A program made the translations under genes and the position numbers. The notes below the pieces were generated by a model. The model ran no database searches. It worked only from the letters and a program-made list of their open reading frames with translations, and was not told the origin of the DNA. Shown piece by piece: positions 53,047 through 61,216 of a DNA stretch of 64,000 nt. Source of the DNA: JBHJGP01 sp050331695 (GTDB taxonomy: Bacteria; Pseudomonadota; Alphaproteobacteria; Geminicoccales; Geminicoccaceae); contig JBHJGP010000016.1 of NCBI GenBank assembly GCA_050331695.1, forward strand, positions 124,001-188,000, written 5' to 3'. Position 1 is the stretch's first letter. Each line of letters opens with the position of its first letter.

Positions 53047-53840
53047 GGCTTTTGGTCCTGAAGAAACACGGTCAGAAGCTCGGCGGCGACCAAGGCCGCA
53101 ATCACTTCCGGGCGCTTGTCGCGGACCTTGTCTCCGCCGATCGGGCAGACCAGGCGGGAGCTGTCCAGGCCGAGCTTGCTGAAACCGTTTTCGAACCGGG
53201 CCCGCTTCGATTTCGAGCCGATCAGACCCAGATAGGCAAAATCACCGCTCCTCAGGACAGCTTCCACCAGCCGGAAATCCATCATGTGGGAATGGGTCAA
53301 GATCAGGAACCCAGCTCCGGCGGGTGCCTCGGCGATGTGGTCGCCCGGTCGCTCTGTGGCCGTGCCAGCCGCTCCAGGCGGAAACTGATCGGCGCGTTCA
53401 TCGATCCAGCGGAGCCGCAAGGGAAGGGTTTCGAGCACGCGGTGGATGGCCTTGCCGACATGGCCGGCGCCGAACAGCATCACGGTCGGTTGAGCCGATA
53501 CCGTCTCCATCTCCCGACGTCGGATCCTTTCGCGTTCGGCTTGATCGACGATGTGATAGCGCAAGGAAACACGACCGCCGCAGCACTGGCCGATCTCAGG
53601 CCCCAGCGGTACGTCCCGCCGGTCGCTCTCGGTCCGCGAGCTCAGCATGCGCCTGGCGTGGGCGAGCGCGTCCCACTCCAGTTGACCACCGCCTATCGTG
53701 CCATGACAGGCATCGGCCGTGACCAGCATCGATGCGCCCACCTCCCTCGGCGTCGAACCGGCCGCCTTCTCGATCTCGACCAGCACACAAGGCTCGCCGG
53801 TTTCAATCAGCCGCCCCAATATCGCACTGAGCCGGGTCAA
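53043..53840 (-). CDS. xdhC: Xanthine dehydrogenase accessory protein XdhC
   Basis: A 265-residue accessory protein that binds molybdenum cofactor, has it sulfurated and inserts it into XdhB. The N-terminal XdhC/CoxI domain has VLVEIEKAAGSTPREVGASM and HGTIGGGQLEWDALAHAR. The C-terminal Rossmann domain has VMLFGAGHVGKAIHRVLETL near residue 125 and AYLGLIGSKSKRARF near residue 205, both typical of XdhC. It overlaps xdhB by four bases and the transporter ATPase gene by four, linking enzyme and transport genes in one transcript. Confidence 0.93.
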   Translation of the reverse strand: MTRLSAILGRLIETGEPCVLVEIEKAAGSTPREVGASMLVTADACHGTIGGGQLEWDALAHARRMLSSRTESDRRDVPLGPEIGQCCGGRVSLRYHIVDQAERERIRRREMETVSAQPTVMLFGAGHVGKAIHRVLETLPLRLRWIDERADQFPPGAAGTATERPGDHIAEAPAGAGFLILTHSHMMDFRLVEAVLRSGDFAYLGLIGSKSKRARFENGFSKLGLDSSRLVCPIGGDKVRDKRPEVIAALVAAELLTVFLQDQKP

Positions 53841-56170
53841 GGGGATGCGGCCCGCAACCGGGTCACGGCCTCAAGAATGCGCTCCGGCGTCGCCGGCGCA
53901 TCGAGCTTCGGACAGATCCGGTGATCAGCCACGGACGCGACCGCATCCGAAAGCGCGTGCAGCACCGAAATGGCCAACATCAGGGGTGGCTCGCCGACTG
54001 CCTTGGAGCGAAAGATCGTGTCCTCACGGTTCTCGGCATCTTCCACGAGATCGACGTTGAACGTCCGCGGCCGGTCACCCATCGCCGGGATCTTGTAGGT
54101 GGAGGGCGCATGGGTTTGGAGGCGGCCGTGATCGTCCCAGACCAGCTCTTCGGTGGTGAGCCAGCCGGCACCCTGAATGAACCCGCCCTCGATCTGGCCT
54201 CGATCGATCGCCGGATTGAGCGAGCGGCCAACGTCATGGAGAATGTCGGTCCTCAACAACCGGTATTCACCGGTGAGCGTATCGATCGCGACCTCGGAGC
54301 ACGCAGCGCCATAGGCATAGTAATAGAAGGGCCGGCCCCGGCCCTTGGCCCGATCCCAATAGATCTTCGGCGTTTTGTAGAAGCCCGTGGACGACAGCGA
54401 GATGCGGGCGAGATAGGCCTCGCGGATCAGGTCCGCGAAGTTGAGATGCTGGTTGCCGATCCGCACCTCGCCCCCTTCGAACACCACCTGATCTCTTGGC
54501 ACGGACCAATGTTCTGATGAAAAATCGATCAGTCTGTTCTTGATGGTCGTGGCCGCGATCTCCGCCGCCTTGCCGTTCAGGTCGCTGCCGGATGAGGCGG
54601 CCGTTGCCGAGGTGTTGGGTACCTTGGCGGTGGTCGTCGCGGTGATCTTGATCTGATCGATGTCGATCTGAAACACCTCGGCCACGACCTGCGCCACCTT
54701 CACGTAAAGCCCCTGACCCATTTCGGTGCCGCCATGGTTCAGATGGACGCTGCCGTCCTTATAGATATGGACCAATGCCCCCGCCTGGTTGAACGCGGTC
54801 ATGGTGAACGAGATGCCGAATTTGACCGGTGTCAGCGCGATGCCCCGCTTGAGAACCGGGTTTTCCCTATTGAATTTTTCGATCTTTTGCCGCCGTCCTC
54901 GGTAGTCGGCGCGCCGTTCCAGCTCGTCGATAATCTGGTCGGCGATACTGTCCTCGACGCGCTGATGGTAGGGGGTGATGTCGCGCTCCCGATGGCCGTA
55001 GAGGTTCCGTTTTCTGACCGTTAGCGGGTCCAGGCCCGTGGCGAAGGCGATCTCCTCGATCATCCGCTCGCAGGCGACCATGCCTTGCGGCCCGCCGAAG
55101 CCGCGAAAGGCCGAGTTCGAGACCGTGTTGGTCTTGAGCGGCCGGGAGGTCAGGCGCACCGCCGGATAGAAATAGCAGTTATCGGCGTGGAACAGCGCGC
55201 GGTCGGTTACCGGCCCCGACAGGTCGGCCGACCAGCCGCATTGGCCGTCGAAACGCATGTCCACACCGAAGATGCGTCCCTCATCGTCGAAACCGACCTC
55301 GTAATGAACGAGAAAGTTATGCCGCTTGCCGGTGATGATCATGTCGTCATCGCGGTCCGGACGGATCTTGACGGCGCGGCCCGTACGCTTGGCGATGAGA
55401 GCGGCGATGCAGGCGAATGGGTTGCCTTGGGTTTCCTTGCCGCCGAAGCCGCCGCCCATGCGCCGGGTTTCGACCGTGACACTGTTTGCGGTAACCCCCA
55501 GAACCTGGGCGACCATCGCCTGGATCTCGCTCGGGTGCTGGGTCGACGAATAGACGGTTACCTCGTCATCTTCGCCGGGCAAAGCGAGGCCGATCTGGCC
55601 CTCCAGATAAAAATGGTCTTGGCCGCCGATCGCCATGGTGCCGCGCAAGCGTCTGGGCGCCTGGTCGATCGATGACCTCGCATCGCCGCGGGCGAGGGTG
55701 AGCGGCTCCGTCACCAGTTCCTCGGCCTTTTGCAGGGACAGAACCGGGGGCAGGGGATCATAGTCTATTTTCGCCAACTTGGCCGCGCGCCGCGCCTGGT
55801 CGCGGGTCCCGGCTGCCACCGCGAAGATCGGCTGACCGCAAAAAAAGACGGTGTCTTCGGCAAGCAACGGCTCATCGTGGCGATGGGTCGGGCTAACATC
55901 GTTCTCGCCCGGGATGTCGTCGCGGGTAACGACGTCGACCACGCCCGGTGCCGCTCTGACGTCATCGAGGTTCAGACCGGTCAAGCGGGCGTGGGCCCGT
56001 TCGCTGATGCCGAAATAGGCATGGAGCAGACCTTCCGGTGCGGGCAGATCGTCGACGTAGCGCGCTTCGCCGGTGACGTGTTTTCGGGCGCTGTCATGGG
56101 CGACGGCCTCACTGACCCCGCCCTTGATGTTTTTTGTCTGACAGGCAACGCGGCTCACTTGTTCACCCAT
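53837..56170 (-). CDS. xdhB: Xanthine dehydrogenase, molybdopterin-binding subunit
   Basis: A 777-residue large subunit that oxidises hypoxanthine to xanthine and xanthine to urate. SARKHVTGEARYVDDLPAPEG begins the first domain. The molybdopterin region has GGQDHFYLEGQIGLALP near residue 180, YSSTQHPSEIQAMVAQVLG, RRMGGGFGGKETQ near residue 240 and SNSAFRGFGGPQGM with the substrate-orienting Arg. GGTEMGQGLYVKVAQV near residue 490 and VGEPPLMLAISVLHAL with the catalytic Glu near residue 730 complete the set. All expected active-site segments are present. It overlaps xdhA by eight bases. Confidence 0.95.
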   Translation of the reverse strand: MGEQVSRVACQTKNIKGGVSEAVAHDSARKHVTGEARYVDDLPAPEGLLHAYFGISERAHARLTGLNLDDVRAAPGVVDVVTRDDIPGENDVSPTHRHDEPLLAEDTVFFCGQPIFAVAAGTRDQARRAAKLAKIDYDPLPPVLSLQKAEELVTEPLTLARGDARSSIDQAPRRLRGTMAIGGQDHFYLEGQIGLALPGEDDEVTVYSSTQHPSEIQAMVAQVLGVTANSVTVETRRMGGGFGGKETQGNPFACIAALIAKRTGRAVKIRPDRDDDMIITGKRHNFLVHYEVGFDDEGRIFGVDMRFDGQCGWSADLSGPVTDRALFHADNCYFYPAVRLTSRPLKTNTVSNSAFRGFGGPQGMVACERMIEEIAFATGLDPLTVRKRNLYGHRERDITPYHQRVEDSIADQIIDELERRADYRGRRQKIEKFNRENPVLKRGIALTPVKFGISFTMTAFNQAGALVHIYKDGSVHLNHGGTEMGQGLYVKVAQVVAEVFQIDIDQIKITATTTAKVPNTSATAASSGSDLNGKAAEIAATTIKNRLIDFSSEHWSVPRDQVVFEGGEVRIGNQHLNFADLIREAYLARISLSSTGFYKTPKIYWDRAKGRGRPFYYYAYGAACSEVAIDTLTGEYRLLRTDILHDVGRSLNPAIDRGQIEGGFIQGAGWLTTEELVWDDHGRLQTHAPSTYKIPAMGDRPRTFNVDLVEDAENREDTIFRSKAVGEPPLMLAISVLHALSDAVASVADHRICPKLDAPATPERILEAVTRLRAASP

Positions 56171-57617
56171 GGCAAAGAGGATCGAGACGAGCCAGACGGG
56201 TCGCCACTTCCGGCGTCGTGGTCTCGATCCAAAACCTTGTGAGCAAGTTGCGTGCCGCCATCAGGCGATAGTCGGCCGAGGCCCGCATGTCGGAAATCGG
56301 CTCGAAGTCCTTTGCCAGTGCGGCGGCAGCGGCCTCCATCGAGGCCCTGTCCCAGAGCCGGCCGATCAGCACGGCCTCCGCTGCGGTGCTTCGCTTTGGG
56401 ATCGCCGCCATGCCACCGAACGCAAGACGGGCAGCGGCCACCGCCTCGCCTTCCAGCTTGACCATGAAAGCGCCCAAGACGGCGGAAATATCCTGATCGA
56501 GGCGTTTCGAGATCTTGTAGCAGCGATAGTGGCTACCCGGCTTCGGCTTCGGCACCGAGATTTTCGTCAAGAACTCGCCCGGCGCTCGATCCTGCTCGCC
56601 ATAGTCCAGAAAAAAGGCCTCGATCGGCAGGCAACGCTTCGTCATGCCCTGGCGCAGATGAAGCGTTGCGCCGGCGGCGATAAGGGCGGGTGAGCCGTCG
56701 CCGATCGGCGAGCCGTTGGCGATGTTGCCGCCGACCGTCGCAGCGTTCCGCACCTGAGGGCAGGCGAAGCGACGGAGCATCTCTTCCATGTCAGGGAAGA
56801 TATCCGTTAGCGGGCTGATGGCATCGGTCCAGGAAACACCGGCACCGATCTCCAGATTGTCGTTCGTTTTCCGGATCGAGGACAGCTCTCTCACTCGGCC
56901 GATCCAGATCACGGCATCGAGACGCCGCATCTGCTTTGTGATCCACAAGCCGACATCGGTGCAGCCCGCCAGGATCGTCGCCTCCGGAAAGGTATCGAGC
57001 AGCGCGACCAGCCCATCTAGATCGGCTGGCGCCAGGAAACGCCGCCCGCCATCGCCGATTTCAACCGTCTCATCGTCCTGGAGCGACTGGAGCCGATCAA
57101 GGTCGGCAAAAATCGGTTCGAACGGGCTTTTCACAACTTGTTCGGCGGCTCTGGCGATCGGTGCGTAGCCGGTGCACCGGCAGAGATTGCCGGCAAGCGC
57201 ATCGTCGATCGTCCGGTCGTCGGCCGTTTTCTCTTCCGCGAGGCCTAAGGCGTAGAGCGCCATCACGAAGCCAGGGGTGCAAAAGCCGCACTGCGACGCG
57301 TGGTGATCGACCATCGCCTGTTGCACCGGATGCGGAGCGCCGACTGGTTCCCTCAGATGCTCGATCGTCGTCAGCCGACAGCCGTCGAGCATGCCGATGA
57401 GATGAATACAGGCGTTGACCGCCTGGTGGCGAGGCCGCCCGTTCTCCAGCCTGGTGACCACGACCGTACAGGCGCCGCAATCACCCTCATTGCAACCCTC
57501 CTTGGTTCCGGTTCGCCGCCGCTCCAGCCTCAGCCAGTCGAGAACGGTTATGGTCGGATCAATCCGATCGATCTCGACCAGCTCCGAGCCCAACAGGAAG
57601 CGGAGAGGTCGGGTCAC
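56163..57617 (-). CDS. xdhA: Xanthine dehydrogenase small subunit (two 2Fe-2S clusters plus FAD)
   Basis: A 484-residue subunit passing electrons from molybdenum to FAD and NAD. The plant-ferredoxin-type cluster has KEGCNEGDCGACTVVV near residue 42 with a later cysteine in VNACIHLIG. The second cluster domain has SQCGFCTPGFVMALYAL near residue 106 and GNLCRCTGYAPIARA near residue 143. The FAD domain starts near residue 180 and includes ATILAGCTDVGLWITKQMRR and ATVGGNIANGSPIGDGSPAL, and the CO-dehydrogenase-like C-terminus has AFGGMAAIPKRSTAAE. It begins two bases after the HIU hydrolase stop. Confidence 0.95.
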   Translation of the reverse strand: MTRPLRFLLGSELVEIDRIDPTITVLDWLRLERRRTGTKEGCNEGDCGACTVVVTRLENGRPRHQAVNACIHLIGMLDGCRLTTIEHLREPVGAPHPVQQAMVDHHASQCGFCTPGFVMALYALGLAEEKTADDRTIDDALAGNLCRCTGYAPIARAAEQVVKSPFEPIFADLDRLQSLQDDETVEIGDGGRRFLAPADLDGLVALLDTFPEATILAGCTDVGLWITKQMRRLDAVIWIGRVRELSSIRKTNDNLEIGAGVSWTDAISPLTDIFPDMEEMLRRFACPQVRNAATVGGNIANGSPIGDGSPALIAAGATLHLRQGMTKRCLPIEAFFLDYGEQDRAPGEFLTKISVPKPKPGSHYRCYKISKRLDQDISAVLGAFMVKLEGEAVAAARLAFGGMAAIPKRSTAAEAVLIGRLWDRASMEAAAAALAKDFEPISDMRASADYRLMAARNLLTRFWIETTTPEVATRLARLDPLCHG

Positions 57618-57619
57618 GC

Positions 57620-57991
57620 TCAGCTGCCCCGATAGGTCGAATAACCGAACGGCGAGATCAGCAAGGGCACGTGATAGTGGCCGGCTGGGTCGGCGATGCC
57701 GAAGCGGATCGGCACGATATCGAGGAAGGCCGGCTGGCTCAAAAGGACGTTCAGGCTTCGAAAATAGTCGGCCACATGGAAATGCAGTTCAAACTGGCCA
57801 TGATGAAGCGAGTGGCCCTCGAGCAGGGGGGAATCCAAGCGACCGTCCTCATTGGTCACCGCCGATCTGACATTGCGAAAGGCCTCGCCGTCGGCGCGCA
57901 ACAGATCAATCATGACGCCCGCCGCCGGTATCCCATGGGCGGTGTCGAGAACGTGGGTTGTAAGCTTGCCCTTCGCTGCAACGCCCGTCAT
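57620..57991 (-). CDS. uraH: 5-hydroxyisourate hydrolase (transthyretin-like)
   Basis: A 123-residue enzyme that hydrolyses 5-hydroxyisourate, the product of PuuD, to OHCU. The three active-site motifs are in place: LTTHVLDTAHGIPAAGV near the N-terminus with its catalytic His, then HVADYF in the middle, and HYHVPLLISPFGYSTYRGS at the end, the diagnostic YRGS tail. Length matches the family. The start ATG 57991 has GGAGG and GAGG upstream. It is the first gene of the long purine operon, immediately next to the shared divergent promoter region. Confidence 0.95.
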   Translation of the reverse strand: MTGVAAKGKLTTHVLDTAHGIPAAGVMIDLLRADGEAFRNVRSAVTNEDGRLDSPLLEGHSLHHGQFELHFHVADYFRSLNVLLSQPAFLDIVPIRFGIADPAGHYHVPLLISPFGYSTYRGS

Positions 57992-58131
57992 GACCTCGCA
58001 TCCTCCGAGCTCGTCATCGGCTCGCTCGTTCTCGTTATTGTCGAACAGCGGACATTGGTTCAGTCAATAGGGTTACGAAGAAAGGGCGTTCGCGTCGATG
58101 TTAGCCCGCAACCTTCCGTTGGTATCACGTC
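57992..58131. promoter_or_regulatory. Divergent promoter region of the purine locus
   Basis: The 140 bases between uraH and uraD must hold the promoters of both transcripts, since genes on either side are tightly packed. A small dyad, ATTGGTTCAGTCAAT at 58055-58069 (arms ATTG and CAAT), lies in the middle and is a possible operator for a regulator responding to a purine metabolite. No regulator gene is present in the locus within the window. The dyad is short, so this is a weak suggestion. Confidence 0.4.
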
Positions 58132-58626
58132 TTGACCCTTGACCGCGCAAGCTTCGTCGACCGGTTTGGCCAGGTCTTCGAGCACTCGCCCTGGATCGCC
58201 GAGCAGGCCTTCGATCGGTTCGCTCTGGCGGAGCCCTTGACGGCGGCGCGAGTTCACGAAGCACTTTGTTCGGTTTTTCGGTCCGCCGGTCGAGATCAGC
58301 GCATGGCGGTGATCCAGGCTCACCCTGACCTTGCGGGAAAGCTGGCTAGGGCAGGGAGGCTCACCGCGTCCTCTACGTCCGAACAGCGTTCCGCCGGGCT
58401 CGATCTCCTGACCGACGACGAGCGCGACCGTTTCACCCAACTGAACGAAACTTATCGAAACCACTTTGGTTTTCCGTTCGTCATCGCCGTCAAAGGCCTG
58501 GACAAGTGCCATATTCTCGGGGCTTTCGAACGGCGCCTCGGCAACGACCGGGATAAGGAGATCGAGGAGGCTTGCCGGCAGATCGAACGGATCGTTTACC
58601 TGCGGCTAAAAGACCTTCTCCCATGA
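58132..58626 (+). CDS. uraD: OHCU decarboxylase
   Basis: A 164-residue all-helical enzyme that decarboxylates 2-oxo-4-hydroxy-4-carboxy-5-ureidoimidazoline to S-allantoin. The family pattern is clear: FVDRFGQVFEHSPWIAEQAF, VIQAHPDLAGKLARAG with the catalytic His, SSTSEQRSAGLDLLTDDE, then LNETYRNHFGFPFVIAVKG and ILGAFERRLGNDRDKEIEEA. The TTG at 58132 has no obvious ribosome site but no other start fits. It overlaps the following gene as ATGA. The product of uraH on the other strand is its substrate. Confidence 0.93.
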   Translation: MTLDRASFVDRFGQVFEHSPWIAEQAFDRFALAEPLTAARVHEALCSVFRSAGRDQRMAVIQAHPDLAGKLARAGRLTASSTSEQRSAGLDLLTDDERDRFTQLNETYRNHFGFPFVIAVKGLDKCHILGAFERRLGNDRDKEIEEACRQIERIVYLRLKDLLP

Positions 58627-59885
58627 CATCCGTCCCTCAACTGCGATCACTCGGCGATGAATTGATGGTCCGGCTCGACCGGCTCGCCACCTTCTCGAGT
58701 GATCCCGGCGCTCTTACCCGGCTGTACCTCACCCCGGAACACAAAGCTGCGGCAGACCAGGTCATGCTGTGGATGGCCGAGGCGGGCATGGAAACTTGGA
58801 TCGACGCCGTCGGCTCGGTTGTCGGACGCTACGAGGGTGACAGGGCCGACGCCAAAACGCTTTTGATAGGCTCTCACATCGATACCGTGCGAGATGCCGG
58901 CAAATATGACGGATCGTTGGGCGTGCTTACGGCGATCGCCGCCGTTCAGGAGCTCCATGCTTGCGGTGAGCGACTGCCCTTCGCGATCGAGGTCCTGGCG
59001 TTTGGCGACGAGGAGGGCGTGCGCTTCCCGTCGACGCTATCGGGCTCCAGGGCAATTGCCGGCACGTTCGATGGCGCAACGCTGGAGGCCCGCGACGTCG
59101 ACGGAGTCCGGCTCGCGGATGCGCTTCATGCTTTCGGCGGTGATCTTGACGCCATTGCCCAATGCTGGCGCGATCCGGCAAAGACAGTCGGCTACATCGA
59201 GGTGCACATTGAGCAGGGGCCGGTTCTTGAGGCGCGCGGTGTGCCACTGGGTGTCGTGACCGCGATCAACGGCGCGAGCCGCGCTCGAATTGAACTCACC
59301 GGCAAAGCCGGCCATGCGGGCACGGTGCCGATGGTGATTCGCGAAGATGCTCTGGCGGCGGCCGCCGAAATGGTCCTGGCGGTCGAGGCGACGGCAAACC
59401 GGTTTTCGGACATGGTCGCGACGGTCGGCGAGATGGCGGTCAGCCCCGGCGCGATCAACGTCATTCCAGGCCGGGTTCATTTTTCGATCGATCTCCGCTC
59501 GCCAAGCGATACGGATCGGGCCGTCGCCCTCCAGGGGCTGCGCGATTATGTGACCGCCATCGCCGCCCGGCGCCGGGTGGCCATGCAAATCGACGCAATC
59601 TTCGAGTCGCCGTCCGTTAACTGCGACCCCCGATTGATCGAGGCGCTCGCCGACGCCGTGCAAGCCGGCGGCACGCCTGCGTTGCGATTACCCAGCGGTG
59701 CCGGTCACGATGCCATGGCAGTGGCTGCGTCGCTGCCGGTCGGCATGCTTTTCGTGCGCTGTCGCGGCGGTGTCAGCCATCACCCGACCGAGGCGGTCAC
59801 GGCGGGGGATGCGGAGGTGGCGATCGCTACGCTTTTGCGCTTCCTTCGCTCGTTCGACGGACGCGTTTTCGACGGCCCCAGCTGA
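58623..59885 (+). CDS. allC: Allantoate amidohydrolase-type M20 hydrolase
   Basis: A 420-residue zinc amidase of the hydantoinase/carbamoylase group. Metal-binding motifs are LLIGSHIDTVRDAGKYDGSLG near residue 80, seen as GSHIDTVRDAGKYDG, and VLAFGDEEGVRFPSTLSGSRA near residue 125. YIEVHIEQGPVLE near residue 195 and LTGKAGHAGTVPM follow, and GAGHDAMAVA and GGVSHHPTEAV close the site. The group includes allantoate amidohydrolase, ureidoglycolate- and carbamoyl-amino-acid hydrolases. The coupling to uraD makes allantoate the best guess. ATG 58623 overlaps the uraD stop; upstream extension is into uraD. Confidence 0.85.
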   Translation: MTSVPQLRSLGDELMVRLDRLATFSSDPGALTRLYLTPEHKAAADQVMLWMAEAGMETWIDAVGSVVGRYEGDRADAKTLLIGSHIDTVRDAGKYDGSLGVLTAIAAVQELHACGERLPFAIEVLAFGDEEGVRFPSTLSGSRAIAGTFDGATLEARDVDGVRLADALHAFGGDLDAIAQCWRDPAKTVGYIEVHIEQGPVLEARGVPLGVVTAINGASRARIELTGKAGHAGTVPMVIREDALAAAAEMVLAVEATANRFSDMVATVGEMAVSPGAINVIPGRVHFSIDLRSPSDTDRAVALQGLRDYVTAIAARRRVAMQIDAIFESPSVNCDPRLIEALADAVQAGGTPALRLPSGAGHDAMAVAASLPVGMLFVRCRGGVSHHPTEAVTAGDAEVAIATLLRFLRSFDGRVFDGPS

Positions 59886-59897
59886 AGGATGCCGGCA

Positions 59898-61130
59898 ATG
59901 GACGATCGTTCAACCATCGACGCTTTCCTCAGGAAACGACGGGACCAGCAGGCCGCTTTCCTGGCCGAACTCGTGAGGCGGCCATCCGACAATCCGCCAG
60001 GTGACTGCGCCGGCCACGGCGAGATGGCAGCGGGCCTTTTGGAGGGATTGGGGCTCGAGGTCGAACGTCATCCGGTGCCCGGTGATCTGGTCCGTGAGAA
60101 CGGCATGGTCAGCGCCACCAACCTCGTTGTTCGCCACCGGTTTGGCGAGGGCGGTCCGGTCATCGCGCTCAATGCCCACGGCGATGTTGTCCCGCCGGGC
60201 GAGGGCTGGACCAAGGATCCATACGGCGCGGCGGTCGAGGAGGGATGGATGTATGGCCGAGGGGTCGCGGTCTCGAAATCCGATTTCGCGTCCTATGCCT
60301 TCGCACTCCTCGCGCTTCGCGAAGAGGCCGCCGGACTGGCGGGCACCGTCGAACTGCATCTCACCTATGACGAAGAGGCGGGGGGCGTCATCGGGCCGAA
60401 GTGGCTCCTAGATGAAGGCATCACGAAACCGGACCTGGCGATCGCGGCCGGCTTCTCTTACGCCGTTGTCAACGCTCACAATGGCTGCCTCCATCTTGAG
60501 GTGCAAATCGACGGCCGCTCGGCTCACGCGGCCAAACCCTATACCGGCGTCGACGCGCTGGAGATCGCCAATCGGGCACTTGGGACCCTTTACGCGCACC
60601 GTCTCGACTATGAGAAACGGATCTCGGCTATCGAGGGCATCGGCGCGCCGCAGCTCACGGTCGGCCTTATCCAGGGTGGCATTAACACCAACGTGGTGCC
60701 GGATCGGATCACCTTCCGCCTGGACCGACGGTTGACGCCAGAGGAGGACGGCGAAAGCGTCGAGGACGAGCTCAAGCAGGTCATTGGGCAGGCCGTCGGC
60801 GATGTGCCGGGAGCCCGGCTGACCATTCGGCGTATCCTGCTGGCGGAGCCGCTTCGGCCCATGGCCGGCAGCGAGAAGCTGGTCGAAGCCGTCGTTTCTC
60901 GCGCCAGCGACGTCATCGGCGAGCCGGTCGGTTGTCAGGGCGTGCCATTGTACACCGACGCCCGGCACTATGCCGCGGCCGGGATCCCGACCATTCTTTA
61001 CGGCGCAGGTCCGCGCACAATAGAAGAGGCTAATGCCCATCGCGCGGACGAGCGGCTACCGCTTGATGATCTCCACAAAGCGACCCTGGTCACGGCGCTG
61101 GCGCTGCGCGACCTTCTGACGGCGCCCTGA
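59898..61130 (+). CDS. M20 family metallo-deacylase (ArgE/DapE type)
   Basis: A 410-residue zinc peptidase-fold hydrolase. The first metal motif is LNAHGDVVPPGEGWTKDPYG near residue 95, followed by WMYGRGVAVSKSDFASYAFAL with the bridging aspartate. The catalytic Glu pair is in LTYDEEAGGVIGPKWL. The dimerisation domain begins at VQIDGRSAHAAKPYTGVDAL. GCQGVPLYTDARHYAAAGIPT near the end is the last metal site. It differs from allC in lacking the carbamoylase blocks, so it hydrolyses another amide bond; position suggests a late purine or ureide intermediate but this is not proven. ATG 59898 follows AAGG and is preferred over ATG 59889. Confidence 0.8.
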   Translation: MDDRSTIDAFLRKRRDQQAAFLAELVRRPSDNPPGDCAGHGEMAAGLLEGLGLEVERHPVPGDLVRENGMVSATNLVVRHRFGEGGPVIALNAHGDVVPPGEGWTKDPYGAAVEEGWMYGRGVAVSKSDFASYAFALLALREEAAGLAGTVELHLTYDEEAGGVIGPKWLLDEGITKPDLAIAAGFSYAVVNAHNGCLHLEVQIDGRSAHAAKPYTGVDALEIANRALGTLYAHRLDYEKRISAIEGIGAPQLTVGLIQGGINTNVVPDRITFRLDRRLTPEEDGESVEDELKQVIGQAVGDVPGARLTIRRILLAEPLRPMAGSEKLVEAVVSRASDVIGEPVGCQGVPLYTDARHYAAAGIPTILYGAGPRTIEEANAHRADERLPLDDLHKATLVTALALRDLLTAP

Positions 61131-61216
61131 ACGCACCCATGCACTAGGCAATCGCCCGGAGAGCCTGCTAAGCAACGGCGAAAGTCCGGCCGCGGATCAA
61201 AAATAGACAAGAACTG

